Positions 44,115 through 52,980 of a stretch of DNA of 64,000 nucleotides are shown in pieces. How positions within the stretch are numbered: the stretch's first letter is position 1; every line of letters begins with the position of its first letter. A program made the translations under genes and the position numbers. Source of the stretch: Aequitasia blattaphilus (GTDB lineage: Bacteria > Bacillota > Clostridia > Lachnospirales > Lachnospiraceae); contig NZ_JAMXOD010000011.1 in the NCBI RefSeq assembly GCF_024721305.1, forward strand, positions 52,513 to 116,512, in the 5' to 3' direction. The notes under the pieces are model-generated. The model saw only the letters and a list, made by a program, of their open reading frames with translations, did no database searches and was not told the origin of the DNA.

Positions 44115-44741
44115 TTATGAAATCGAAAAAGAGAGCCGCTTTCCAGTAGCAGGATGAGGGAAAGAAAGCTTGTATGCAACCAGTTGGATATTTTTCCCAG
44201 CATCAGTGGACTGGCCATATTTGCGGTCACCAACGATTGGATGTCCAATGTGGGAAAGCTGGACACGAATCTGATGGTGTCGTCCCGTTTCAAGAGAGAC
44301 TTCCAGCAGGGAAGTGTTGCCCTCGTTGTTAAAGTCCAGCAATTTATAGGAGAGAGAAGCACGCTTTTGTCCAGGAGTTCCCGGTGAAACAACGGAGGAA
44401 GTATTGCTTTTTTTGTCTTGTAAAAGATAATCTGTTAATGTATCTGTATCCTTGGCTGGCTTTCCATGAACGGTTGCCAGATACAATTTCTGGAAGGAGT
44501 TTGCTGTTAAAGATTTCGATAAATTTTTAGATGCCAAAGGAGTCTTACCAAAAACCATAATGCCTTTTACAGGTTGATCCAATCGATGAATCAATCCCAG
44601 GTAAGGAGAGTTTAAATAGTTCTTTAAAAGACTTACCATGTCCTTGGTCATAATGCTCTTGCTTTGGGTAGGAACTCCGTGAGGTTTTACACATACAATA
44701 ATATCTTTATCTTCATATAAAATTTCTAGGTCTGGGTACAT
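44115..44741 (-). CDS. RluA-family RNA pseudouridine synthase
   Basis: Enzyme of 208 aa. The catalytic Asp lies in HRLDQPVKGIMVF; the family usually has HRLDxxTSG, so the Thr-Ser of that motif is changed to Val-Lys. The ETGRHHQIRVQL and GHPIVGDRKYG motifs are intact. Target RNA unknown. The ATG at 44741 follows AGGAG; the longer frame adds 22 residues without a ribosome site. Confidence 0.88.
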   Translation of the reverse strand: MYPDLEILYEDKDIIVCVKPHGVPTQSKSIMTKDMVSLLKNYLNSPYLGLIHRLDQPVKGIMVFGKTPLASKNLSKSLTANSFQKLYLATVHGKPAKDTDTLTDYLLQDKKSNTSSVVSPGTPGQKRASLSYKLLDFNNEGNTSLLEVSLETGRHHQIRVQLSHIGHPIVGDRKYGQSTDAGKNIQLVAYKLSFPHPATGKRLSFSIS

Positions 44742-44800
44742 TTTTATAACTCCTGTTCTCTTTTTCTTCTGTTTATTTAGTGTATAGTGTATTTCACATC

Positions 44801-44829
44801 TTGACAAGACATTTTAAATTCGATAATAT
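44801..44829 (+). promoter_or_regulatory. Promoter of the T-box/proS unit
   Basis: TTGACA (44801-44806), 17 bases, TAATAT (44824-44829). Confidence 0.75.
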
Positions 44830-44834
44830 AAGGA

Positions 44835-45067
44835 AAGATTTTCTATATTTTGACGAAGAAGAGGCCCAGTAGATGTAAGCTGTCCAAAGAGAGAGGATTA
44901 AGTGGTGAAAGATCCTTGATATGAACTGCGTTGAACCCACCTTGGAGTCACTGTATCAAAGTACAGCGTATTGCCAGCGTTAATGGCCAATGAAGAGAGC
45001 TGCGAGAGGGTCGCAGTTAACTAGGGTGGTACCGCCGAGCATTTCGGTCCCTTTTTGGGATTTTTTG
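44835..45067 (+). promoter_or_regulatory. T-box riboswitch, proline specific
   Basis: Leader with stem I region (AGAGAG, GGTG and the GAA-NNN-ACC specifier context), the T-box AGGGTGGTACCGCC (45023-45036) and a terminator ending in T-runs (to 45067). The specifier reads CCC (44936-44938), a Pro codon, matching proS downstream. Uncharged tRNA-Pro should stabilise the antiterminator. Confidence 0.93.
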
Positions 45068-45144
45068 CTGGGTGTTTTTTTATTTATTCAGACAGATATC
45101 CCAGGTGAAGTAAGAATGAGTTTTAAGAAAAAAGGAGACAAAAA

Positions 45145-46584
45145 ATGGCAAAAGAAAAATTTGTAAAAAGCATCACAGCCCGTGACGAGGATTTTGCACA
45201 ATGGTATACGGATGTGGTAAGAGAAGCGGAACTATGTGATTATTCAAGTGTAAAGGGATGTCTGAATTATCTTCCAAATGGATATGCGATTTGGGAACTG
45301 ATTATGAACGACTTAGATAAAAGATTTAAAGACACCGGTGTGGAAAATGTATCCCTTCCTCTTTTGATTCCAGAATCACTTCTGGAAAAAGAAGCAGACC
45401 ATATTGAAGGATTTGCGCCGGAAGTTGCATGGGTTACTCACGGTGGTATGGAAAGACTACAGGAAAGATTCTGTATTCGTCCTACTTCTGAGACTCTATT
45501 CTGTGATTTGTGGGCAAAAACAGTCCAATCATACAGAGACCTGCCGAAGGTATGGAATCAGTGGAACTCGGTGCTTCGTTGGGAAAAAACTACAAGACCT
45601 TTCCTGCGTTCCAGAGAATTTTTATGGCAAGAAGGCCATACGATTCATGCAACTTATGAAGAAGCTGAGGAAAGAACCATACAGATGCTTCATGTATATG
45701 AAGACTGTTATAAAGAAACACTTGCAATTCCTTTTGTATCAGGAAGAAAGGCAGAAAACGAAAAGTTTGCCGGAGCACAGGATACTTACACAATAGAAGC
45801 TTTAATGCATGATGGAAAAGCATTGCAATCTGCAACCAGCCACTTCTTTGGAAGTGCTTTCCCGGATGCGTTTAACATTAAGTATATCGATAAAGACAAT
45901 CAGCTTAAGAGTGTATACGAAACATCATGGGGATGGTCCACAAGAAGTATTGGTGCTCTTATCATGGTACACGGTGATGACAGTGGATTAGTACTTCCTC
46001 CTCACGTTGCACCAGTAGAATGTAGAGTGATTCCGATTGCACAGCACAAAGAAGGAGTATTGGATCGAGCAGGTGAGCTTTTTGATGAATTGAAAAAAGC
46101 AGGATACCGTGTGAAGATTGATGATTCAGACAAGAGCCCTGGATGGAAGTTTGCAGAGCAAGAGATGCTGGGAATTCCGACACGTATTGAAATTGGACCA
46201 AAGGATATTGAAAATAATCAAGTTGTTGTGGTAAGAAGAGATACAAGAGAAAAGATTATTGTATCCTTAGATGAAATTGCAACAAAGCTAAGGGATATTC
46301 TTGAAACGATACAAGAAGATATGTACAATCGTGCAAAAGACTTCTTGAATGAGCATATTTATTCTGCTACAACCATTGAAGAAATGACAGAGAAATTCAA
46401 ATCAAGCAAAGGCTTTATTAAGGCTTGCTGGTGTGGAGATCCAGAGTGTGAAGGTGAAGTGAAGTATGTAACCGGTGGTGCATCTACCAGATGCTTGATT
46501 GAAGATGAAGAAATGAATTCTGACAAGTGTATCTGGTGTGGAAAGCCTGCTAAACACATGGCATACTGGGGAAAATCATACTAA
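45145..46584 (+). CDS. proS: Prolyl-tRNA synthetase, archaeal/eukaryotic type
   Basis: ProRS of 479 aa of the form without the bacterial editing insertion. Class II motifs: LRWEKTTRPFLRSREFLWQEGH (quoted in part) and GWSTRSIGALIMVHGDD (motif 3 region). The C-terminal zinc-type domain has CWCGDPEC and CIWCG cysteines and ends in Tyr, typical of this type. Controlled by the T-box upstream. Confidence 0.96.
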   Translation: MAKEKFVKSITARDEDFAQWYTDVVREAELCDYSSVKGCLNYLPNGYAIWELIMNDLDKRFKDTGVENVSLPLLIPESLLEKEADHIEGFAPEVAWVTHGGMERLQERFCIRPTSETLFCDLWAKTVQSYRDLPKVWNQWNSVLRWEKTTRPFLRSREFLWQEGHTIHATYEEAEERTIQMLHVYEDCYKETLAIPFVSGRKAENEKFAGAQDTYTIEALMHDGKALQSATSHFFGSAFPDAFNIKYIDKDNQLKSVYETSWGWSTRSIGALIMVHGDDSGLVLPPHVAPVECRVIPIAQHKEGVLDRAGELFDELKKAGYRVKIDDSDKSPGWKFAEQEMLGIPTRIEIGPKDIENNQVVVVRRDTREKIIVSLDEIATKLRDILETIQEDMYNRAKDFLNEHIYSATTIEEMTEKFKSSKGFIKACWCGDPECEGEVKYVTGGASTRCLIEDEEMNSDKCIWCGKPAKHMAYWGKSY

Positions 46585-46598
46585 TTTAGATTATGTGA

Positions 46599-46644
46599 AA
46601 ATAGCGTTTCGTAATAGTGAATAACTTGCGGAACGCTATTTTTA
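46599..46644 (+). terminator. Terminator after proS
   Basis: AATAGCGTTTCG with CGGAACGCTATT (one G-U pair) around a 20-base loop, then TTTT. Confidence 0.8.
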
Positions 46645-46680
46645 TGGAAATTAAATCCAATACTGTGTATAATGTGAGGT

Positions 46681-48045
46681 ATGAAAAAGTTTGAGATAAA
46701 AATACCAAGACAAGTAAAAAAAGTGATTCGACAGCTTCAGGAGAATGGATATGAAGCCTACTGTGTCGGAGGCTGTGTAAGAGATGCCATATTGGAACGG
46801 GAGCCGGCAGACTGGGATGTAACAACCAACGCTACACCCCAAGAGATTAAAAAGCTGTTTCAGAAAACGGTTGATACTGGGATTAAGCATGGAACGGTGA
46901 CAGTATTGGTGGATAAAGGCGCTTATGAAGTCACAACTTATCGGGTAGATGGTGAGTATGAAGATGCAAGACATCCCAAAGAGGTGACTTTCACAAAAAA
47001 CCTTAGGGAAGATTTGCTGCGGAGAGACTTTACAATTAATGCCATGGCATATAATGAAGAGGAAGGTCTGGTGGATTTATTTGGAGGCATTTCAGACTTG
47101 AAGGGAAAGGTAATTCGATGTGTAGGCAATGCTGCAGATCGTTTAGAAGAAGATGCGCTTCGGATATTACGTGGGATTCGCTTTGGGGCACAGCTGGGTT
47201 TCGAAATCGAGAAGAATACGAAAGAGGCGATGAAAGATATGGCGCCAAATCTCCGATTTATCAGTGGAGAGCGTATACAGGTGGAACTTATTAAGCTGGT
47301 GGTATCAGCTCATCCCGAACTCTTATTAGAGGCTTATAATCTTGGAATTACAAAGGTCATTCTGCCAGAGTTTGACCGTATGATGCAAACGACACAGGAA
47401 ACACCCCATCATATGTATGATGTGGGAATCCATACGATAAAGGCAATGGAGTATGTGAAAGCAGATAAGGTTCTCCGGCTTACCATGCTTTTTCATGATA
47501 TGGGAAAACCAGAGTATAAAACAATCGATCAAGATGGAAGGGCTCATTTTAAAAAGCATGGAATTCGAAGCGAAGAGATTACGAAGAAAGTAATGAGAAG
47601 GATGAAGTTTGACAATGATACGATTTACAAAGTAAGTAAATTAGTATATTATCATGACTATCGGATGCCGGCTAAGGCTCCGAATGTTCGAAAGGCAATA
47701 AACAAAATAGGAAAAGAACTGTTTCCTTATTACCTTGAAGTTCGAAAAGCAGATGTTTTAGCTCAGAGTGACTATTTAAGACAAGAAAAACTGATGAATA
47801 TCTCGCAAATAGAAGAAGTTTATGGAGAGATTTTGAAAAAGCAAGAGTGCACCTCTCTAAGAGAGCTGAACTTGAATGGAAAGGATTTAATTGCACTGGG
47901 CGTAAATCAGGGCAAGATGATAGGTGCTGTCCTAGAGGAATTGCTTGGAATTGTTATCGAGGAACCCAAAAAGAATGATAAAGATATACTCAAAGAAGAA
48001 GCAAAGCGTATTCTAAGAGAGTCTTTTCAGATAGAAATCAAATAA
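46681..48045 (+). CDS. cca: CCA tRNA nucleotidyltransferase with HD domain
   Basis: Class II CCA-adding enzyme of 454 aa: GGCVRDAIL and DWDVTTNATP hold the catalytic Asp pair, and RRDFTINAMAY and the RILRGIRFGAQLGF motif follow. The C-terminal half has an HD domain (LFHDMGKP near residue 270; YHDYR). It adds or repairs the 3' CCA end of tRNAs. Confidence 0.94.
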   Translation: MKKFEIKIPRQVKKVIRQLQENGYEAYCVGGCVRDAILEREPADWDVTTNATPQEIKKLFQKTVDTGIKHGTVTVLVDKGAYEVTTYRVDGEYEDARHPKEVTFTKNLREDLLRRDFTINAMAYNEEEGLVDLFGGISDLKGKVIRCVGNAADRLEEDALRILRGIRFGAQLGFEIEKNTKEAMKDMAPNLRFISGERIQVELIKLVVSAHPELLLEAYNLGITKVILPEFDRMMQTTQETPHHMYDVGIHTIKAMEYVKADKVLRLTMLFHDMGKPEYKTIDQDGRAHFKKHGIRSEEITKKVMRRMKFDNDTIYKVSKLVYYHDYRMPAKAPNVRKAINKIGKELFPYYLEVRKADVLAQSDYLRQEKLMNISQIEEVYGEILKKQECTSLRELNLNGKDLIALGVNQGKMIGAVLEELLGIVIEEPKKNDKDILKEEAKRILRESFQIEIK

Positions 48046-48063
48046 AGTCAGGAGGAGAATTAA

Positions 48064-49797
48064 ATGGATTATAAAAAGCAATATGAGGAGTGGATTTCCA
48101 ATCCCTTTTTTGACGAAGACACAAAGAATGAACTTCTTGCAATTAAAGACAATGAAGAAGAGATAAAGGACAGATTTTATAAAAATCTGGAATTTGGTAC
48201 AGCGGGACTTCGAGGTGTAATAGGAGCTGGAACCAATAGACTCAATCTATATACAATCAGAAAAGCAACACAGGGTCTTGCGAATTATATTAACAAGCAA
48301 GGCAAGGGAAGCAAGGGAGTGGTCATTGCTTATGATTCGAGACATATGTCTCCGGAATTTGCAAAAGAGGCGGCACTCTCTCTTGGGAAAAACAATATTA
48401 AGGCCTATATATTTGAATCTTTAAGACCGACACCAGAACTCTCTTTTGCAGTAAGAAAACTGGGATGTATTGCTGGAATTAATATTACTGCAAGCCATAA
48501 CCCACCAGAATATAACGGATATAAGGTGTATTGGGAAGATGGAGCCCAGATTACGCCGCCTCATGATCAAGGAATCACGGATGAGGTGAATGGAATCACG
48601 GATTACAGTACATTATCCATCATCTCAGAGGAAGAGGCCAGAAGCAAGAATTGCTACGAAGTAATTGGACAAGAGCTGGATGATGCTTATATTGCAGAGC
48701 TTAAGAAGCAAGTGTTGCATCCGGAAGCAATTGAACAATATGGTGATCAGCTGAAAATCGTATACAGCCCTCTTCATGGAACTGGAAATGTACCGGCGAG
48801 AAGGATTTTAAAGGAGTTAGGATTTAAAAATGTATATGTGGTAAAAGAACAAGAAGAGCCAGATGGTGATTTCCCTACAGTTTCTTATCCGAATCCAGAA
48901 TCAAAAGAAGCTTTTGAACTTGGATTAGCACTGGCAAAAGAAGTGGATGCAGACTTGGTTTTGGCAACGGATCCGGATGCAGATAGATTAGGAGTCTATG
49001 TGAAGGATGAAAAGAGTGGTACGTATCAGGTGTTGACCGGTAATGTATCAGGTTGTCTGCTGGCAGACTATGAAATTGGACAGCGCAAAGAATTAAAGGG
49101 GCTTCCAGAGGATGGCTTTTTGATTAAGACCATCGTAACTTCCAATTTGGCAGATGCAATTGGAAAATCCTATGGTGTGGATGTTGTGGAAGTGCTGACT
49201 GGATTCAAATACATTGGACAAAAAATTCTGGAGTCTGAAACGACAGGAAAAGGAGCGTATCTCTTTGGATTTGAAGAAAGTTATGGTTGTCTCATTGGAA
49301 CTTACGCAAGAGATAAAGATGCTATTGTTGCTACGATGGCTCTTTGTGAAGCGGCAGCTTACTATAAAACACAAAACAAAACTCTTTGGGATGTAGTTTT
49401 GGAAATGTATGACAAATACGGTTATTATAAAGACGAAACGACAGCTGTTACGCTAAAGGGAATAGAAGGACTTCAAAAAATTCAGGACATTCTAACAAGC
49501 TTAAGAAGCAATCCCCCCAAGAAGTTTGGGGATGTAGAGGTGCTCAGAGTCCGGGATTATCAAGTTGGTACCATCACAGATTGTAGAACAAATAAGGAAG
49601 AAAAGACCACCCTTCCAACTTCGAATGTATTGTATTATGAATTGGAAAATGATGCATGGGTTTGTGTGAGACCATCTGGGACGGAGCCGAAGATAAAGTT
49701 CTATTTTGGAATCAAAGGAACATCCATGGAAAATGCGAAAGAATGCTCGGAAAAAATGGAAAAAAATATACAAGACTTGTTGAATGACTTATTATAG
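48064..49797 (+). CDS. pgcA: Phosphoglucomutase/phosphomannomutase
   Basis: Alpha-D-phosphohexomutase of 577 aa: active-site serine in TASHNPPEYNGYKVYW, metal loop DPDADRLGV, sugar loop GFEESYG and phosphate-binding RPSGTEPK. Interconverts glucose 6- and 1-phosphate, feeding GlgC. AGGAGG is close ahead of the ATG. Confidence 0.94.
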   Translation: MDYKKQYEEWISNPFFDEDTKNELLAIKDNEEEIKDRFYKNLEFGTAGLRGVIGAGTNRLNLYTIRKATQGLANYINKQGKGSKGVVIAYDSRHMSPEFAKEAALSLGKNNIKAYIFESLRPTPELSFAVRKLGCIAGINITASHNPPEYNGYKVYWEDGAQITPPHDQGITDEVNGITDYSTLSIISEEEARSKNCYEVIGQELDDAYIAELKKQVLHPEAIEQYGDQLKIVYSPLHGTGNVPARRILKELGFKNVYVVKEQEEPDGDFPTVSYPNPESKEAFELGLALAKEVDADLVLATDPDADRLGVYVKDEKSGTYQVLTGNVSGCLLADYEIGQRKELKGLPEDGFLIKTIVTSNLADAIGKSYGVDVVEVLTGFKYIGQKILESETTGKGAYLFGFEESYGCLIGTYARDKDAIVATMALCEAAAYYKTQNKTLWDVVLEMYDKYGYYKDETTAVTLKGIEGLQKIQDILTSLRSNPPKKFGDVEVLRVRDYQVGTITDCRTNKEEKTTLPTSNVLYYELENDAWVCVRPSGTEPKIKFYFGIKGTSMENAKECSEKMEKNIQDLLNDLL

Positions 49798-49849
49798 AAG
49801 ATAAGGATATTAAAAAAGTGTAAAACCCTTGAAAATAGGGGATTTTCCC

Positions 49850-49878
49850 TTGACAAACAGTACGAAAACAGGTATAAC
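49850..49878 (+). promoter_or_regulatory. Promoter of hup
   Basis: TTGACA (49850-49855), 17 bases, TATAAC (49873-49878): a strong vegetative match. A weak CCCT/AGGG hairpin with flanking A/T runs (about 49822-49846) may end pgcA transcription just before it. Confidence 0.85.
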
Positions 49879-49887
49879 TTTAACTAA

Positions 49888-49941
49888 GGGCTGAGCCAAG
49901 TGCAAGTTGGGAGGCCCAGAGAAAATAGAATACTATTCTAT
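49888..49941 (+). promoter_or_regulatory. Structured leader of hup mRNA
   Basis: Two predicted hairpins in the ~80-base leader: GGGC-CCAA ... TTGG-GCCC (49888-49917) with a symmetric internal loop, and ATAGAAT-ACT-ATTCTAT (49925-49941). The AGGAGG ribosome site follows at 49951. Confidence 0.6.
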
Positions 49942-49964
49942 ACATAGACAAGGAGGATTTATCC

Positions 49965-50243
49965 ATGAACAAGACAGAATTAGTTGCAGCTATTGCAAAA
50001 AGCGCAGATTTACCAAAGAAAGACTCTGAGAAAGCATTAAAGGCATTTGTTGATGTGGTAACAAGCGAACTAAAAAAGGGTAATAAAATTCAATTGGTTG
50101 GCTTTGGTACTTTCGAAGTTAGCGAAAGAGCAGCAAGAGAAGGTAGAAACCCTCAAACAGGAAAAACTATGAAGATTGCTGCAAGCAAGGCTCCAAAGTT
50201 TAAAGCTGGAAAAGCATTAAAGGATGCTGTAAATACAAAATAG
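49965..50243 (+). CDS. hup: HU-family nucleoid protein
   Basis: DNA-binding protein HU of 92 aa: [16 protein letters not shown] start, the [21 protein letters not shown] arm region and a short C-terminal helix. Abundant chromosome-compacting protein, fitting its strong promoter. Confidence 0.97.
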   Translation: MNKTELVAAIAKSADLPKKDSEKALKAFVDVVTSELKKGNKIQLVGFGTFEVSERAAREGRNPQTGKTMKIAASKAPKFKAGKALKDAVNTK

Positions 50244-50266
50244 TTATTACGGTATGGGGAAGATGG

Positions 50267-50294
50267 GATAGAGAGCGTATGCTCTCTATTTTTC
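50267..50294 (+). terminator. Terminator after hup
   Basis: Perfect 9-bp stem ATAGAGAGC/GCTCTCTAT (50268-50289) with loop GTAT, followed by TTTTT. Confidence 0.9.
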
Positions 50295-50315
50295 CATTCT
50301 ATGAAGGAAGGTAGT

Positions 50316-50555
50316 ATGAGACTCGATAAATTTTTAAAAGTTTCTAGATTAATTAAAAGAAGAACCGTGGCAAACGAAGCATGTGATGCAGGGCGGATTT
50401 TAGTGAATGGTAAGGTGGCGAAGGCTTCTCTCAAGGTGAAGGAAGGCGACCAGATCGAAATTCAATTTGGAAGTAACACAGTACGGGTTGAAGTGTTAGA
50501 TATAAAAGACACAACGAAAAAGGACGAAGCAAAAGAGTTGTTTCGTTATTTATAA
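50316..50555 (+). CDS. rqcP: RqcP (YabO) S4-domain ribosome quality-control protein
   Basis: S4-like RNA-binding protein of 79 aa, closely resembling B. subtilis YabO/RqcP (MRLDKFLKVSRLIKRRT start, KVKEGDQIEIQFG and the IKDTTKKDEA end). It acts with RqcH in alanine tailing of stalled peptides. The ATG at 50316 follows AAGGAAGG; an in-frame ATG at 50301 precedes that site. divIC follows without yabP/yabQ. Confidence 0.93.
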   Translation: MRLDKFLKVSRLIKRRTVANEACDAGRILVNGKVAKASLKVKEGDQIEIQFGSNTVRVEVLDIKDTTKKDEAKELFRYL

Positions 50556-50775
50556 AGAAGAAAATGTACGTATTGTGCAAAATCACCATACAATAATTTG
50601 AGGTGCTCGACAGATAAAACACAAGGGGTTGTGGGAAAATAGTGGCAGGTAAATTTTTTTGATGAGACAAATTCTAAATGGAAATAAAAAATATACATTA
50701 TGCCCAATTGATTATTGTGCAAAAAACATATATTATTAAGTAGTGTAAATATAATCTGATGGGGTGAGTGATTGT
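50556..50775. other. Gene-free A/T-rich stretch between rqcP and divIC
   Basis: About 220 bases with no coding sequence I can support. In many spore formers yabP and yabQ occupy this place. A promoter for divIC stands at its end (TTGATT 50708-50713, N17, TATTAT 50731-50736). Confidence 0.6.
50708..50736 (+). promoter_or_regulatory. Promoter of the divIC-tilS-hpt-ftsH unit
   Basis: TTGATT, 17 bases, TATTAT, 39 bases ahead of the divIC ATG. Confidence 0.65.
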
Positions 50776-51099
50776 ATGGGAAGTATAAAGAAAAAGCAGG
50801 AGAAGAGACGCATTCGAAATAGACGACGGGTTAATCGGGGAAGCATGGTTCTGGTAAGTGGAGTCTTGTTGCTTCTGACAGTGGTTATGTCTGTAAGTGG
50901 ATATAACATGAAAGTGAAAGCCGATGCAAATACAGCGACAAAAGTCGAGCTGGAGGCGCAGATAGAAGAAGAAAAGAAGCGTTCTGCAGAAATCGAAGAG
51001 CTGGGTGAGTACGTGGGAACAGATGCCTATGTTGAGGATGTTGCCAGGGAGAAGCTTGGTCTTATTTATGAGAATGAAATTATTTTCAAAACAAAATGA
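50776..51099 (+). CDS. divIC: Septum formation initiator family protein DivIC/FtsB
   Basis: Bitopic cell-division protein of 107 aa: basic cytoplasmic start, one membrane helix (about 25-45), then a coiled coil (EAQIEEEKKRSAEIEELGEYV) and the family end DVAREKLGLIYENEIIFK. ATG 50776 follows GGGGTGAG; a GTG at 50764 lies inside that site. tilS overlaps its end. Confidence 0.88.
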   Translation: MGSIKKKQEKRRIRNRRRVNRGSMVLVSGVLLLLTVVMSVSGYNMKVKADANTATKVELEAQIEEEKKRSAEIEELGEYVGTDAYVEDVAREKLGLIYENEIIFKTK

Positions 51100-52420
51100 T
51101 ATTGTAAAAGAATATATTAAGAAGAATAAGTTACTGATAAAAAATGACAGAGTAGTGATTGGTCTCTCAGGGGGGCCGGACTCCATCTGTCTTTTTTCTG
51201 TACTCTTAGAACTTCGAAAGGAATTAAATCTGACTTTGGTAGCGGTTCATATTAACCATGGAATTAGAGAAGAAGCAGGGGAAGATGAAAAATTTGTCAA
51301 AATACTCTGTGAAGAAAACCAAGTCCTATTTAAAGTTTTTCATGAGGATGTAAAAAAATATCAAAGGAAAGAAAAGCTATCTGAAGAAGAAGCAGGACGG
51401 ATTTTGAGAAAGAAAAATTTTCAAAAGATATGTGAGGAAGAGGGGTGCAATAAGATTGCGCTCGGTCATCATAAGAATGATAATGCAGAAACTTTGCTCT
51501 TTAATTTAGCCCGTGGGACAGGTCTAAAGGGAATGGGCGGGATGAAGCCAATGGAAGGAAAATATATCCGGCCCTTGCTTTGTCTTGAAAAAAAAGAGAT
51601 TTTAGACTATTTAGATAAGAAGAACTTGTTTTACTGTGAGGATCGAACGAATCATACGGATGATTACACACGAAATAAAATCCGCAACCATATCATGAAC
51701 TATATGGAAGAGGAAATAAACGTTAAGGCAGTCGCACATATTGCAGGAACAATGGAAAAGATTCAAAAAACCAACGACTTTCTGGAAGAGCTGACGAATC
51801 AGTATATGGAAAAGGTCGAAAAGAATGACAGGGGATTGTTTGTGACAGAAGATTTTTTCAATCATCTGCCAGAGGTGATGAAAGAGCATGTTTTATACGA
51901 GAGCCTGGTTCAAGTGTGTGGCGAAAAGAAAGATATTACCTCTTTTCATGTATATCAGCTGGAGGAGCTTTTTGCCAAGAAAGTTGGGCGAAAAATCGAT
52001 CTTCCATATGGAGTAGAGGCGCAACGAGAATACAAAGGGATTCTAGTTGGAAAACCACAAAAGGTAAAGGCGGCAGAAGAGCCGGTCCCCAATATCAGTA
52101 TGCGCACCTTCAGCAGAGAGGATGCAGGGACAGAGTTTCCTGGAAGTCACTACACGAAATGGTTTGATTATGATATAATCAAGAACAAGATTGAAATCAG
52201 GCATCGAAAACAAGGTGATAAAATTGCTCTGTACAAAGACAAGAGCAGTAAAAAACTGAAAGACTATTTTATAAACGAAAAAATTCCTCGTGAAGAGCGG
52301 GATAAACTTTGGCTGATTTGCGATGGGGAAGAAGTAATGTGGATTCTTGGGAATCGACAAAGTAAGGCTTATCAGATTAATGAAAATACAAAGAAAGTGC
52401 TGGAAATTACAGTAAAGTAG
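51074..52420 (+). CDS. tilS: tRNA(Ile)-lysidine synthetase TilS
   Basis: Enzyme of about 448 aa that converts C34 of tRNA-Ile2 to lysidine. PP-loop motif SGGPDSICLF (near residue 30), VHINHGIR and the KIALGHHKNDNAETLLFNLARGTGLKG core (in part), plus the C-terminal substrate domain. The start is uncertain: ATG 51068 and 51074 both lie in the divIC end and neither has a clear ribosome site. Confidence 0.93.
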   Translation: MKLFSKQNDIVKEYIKKNKLLIKNDRVVIGLSGGPDSICLFSVLLELRKELNLTLVAVHINHGIREEAGEDEKFVKILCEENQVLFKVFHEDVKKYQRKEKLSEEEAGRILRKKNFQKICEEEGCNKIALGHHKNDNAETLLFNLARGTGLKGMGGMKPMEGKYIRPLLCLEKKEILDYLDKKNLFYCEDRTNHTDDYTRNKIRNHIMNYMEEEINVKAVAHIAGTMEKIQKTNDFLEELTNQYMEKVEKNDRGLFVTEDFFNHLPEVMKEHVLYESLVQVCGEKKDITSFHVYQLEELFAKKVGRKIDLPYGVEAQREYKGILVGKPQKVKAAEEPVPNISMRTFSREDAGTEFPGSHYTKWFDYDIIKNKIEIRHRKQGDKIALYKDKSSKKLKDYFINEKIPREERDKLWLICDGEEVMWILGNRQSKAYQINENTKKVLEITVK

Positions 52421-52431
52421 AGGAGTAAAAA

Positions 52432-52962
52432 GTGAAAGAGAAAATTGATGTATTAATCTCAGAAAAAGAGGTGGATCAAAGAATACGTGCATTGGGAGCG
52501 AAGATTAGTGAAGATTATGCTGGAAAAGAAGTGCATCTTATTTGTGTATTAAAAGGTGGTGTGTTCTTTATGTGCGAGCTGGCAAAGAGAATTAGTGTGC
52601 CTGTGTCTATGGATTTTATGAGCGTCAGCAGCTATGGCGACGGAACAACCTCAAGTGGTGTGGTTAAAATAGCAAAAGATTTAGATGAGTCACTTGAGGG
52701 AAAAGACGTGTTGATTGTTGAGGACATTATAGATTCAGGAAGAACATTGTCTTATCTGATGGAAATATTGGAAGCCAGAAACCCAAAGTCCATGAAGTTA
52801 TGTACGCTTTTGGATAAGCCAGACAGACGTGTTGTAAAAGGGGTAGAAGTAGATTATTTGGGGTTTGAAATCCCAGATGAATTTGTAGTGGGTTATGGGT
52901 TGGATTATGCGCAGAAATATAGAAATCTGCCATATATCGGCGTGATAAGTGTCGAAGAATAG
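52432..52962 (+). CDS. hpt: Hypoxanthine phosphoribosyltransferase
   Basis: Purine salvage enzyme of 176 aa: PRPP motif VLIVEDIIDSGRTL near residues 95-108, and the family end VGYGLDYAQKYRNLPYIGV. Starts with GTG, 6 bases after GAGGAG. Gene order tilS-hpt-ftsH is classical. Confidence 0.96.
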   Translation: MKEKIDVLISEKEVDQRIRALGAKISEDYAGKEVHLICVLKGGVFFMCELAKRISVPVSMDFMSVSSYGDGTTSSGVVKIAKDLDESLEGKDVLIVEDIIDSGRTLSYLMEILEARNPKSMKLCTLLDKPDRRVVKGVEVDYLGFEIPDEFVVGYGLDYAQKYRNLPYIGVISVEE

Positions 52963-52980
52963 ATAGAGGGAGAGAAAAAA

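Noticed and set aside
45404-45796. 130-codon plus-strand frame inside proS
   Set aside because: Out of frame within the clear ProRS gene, no ribosome site, no recognisable protein.
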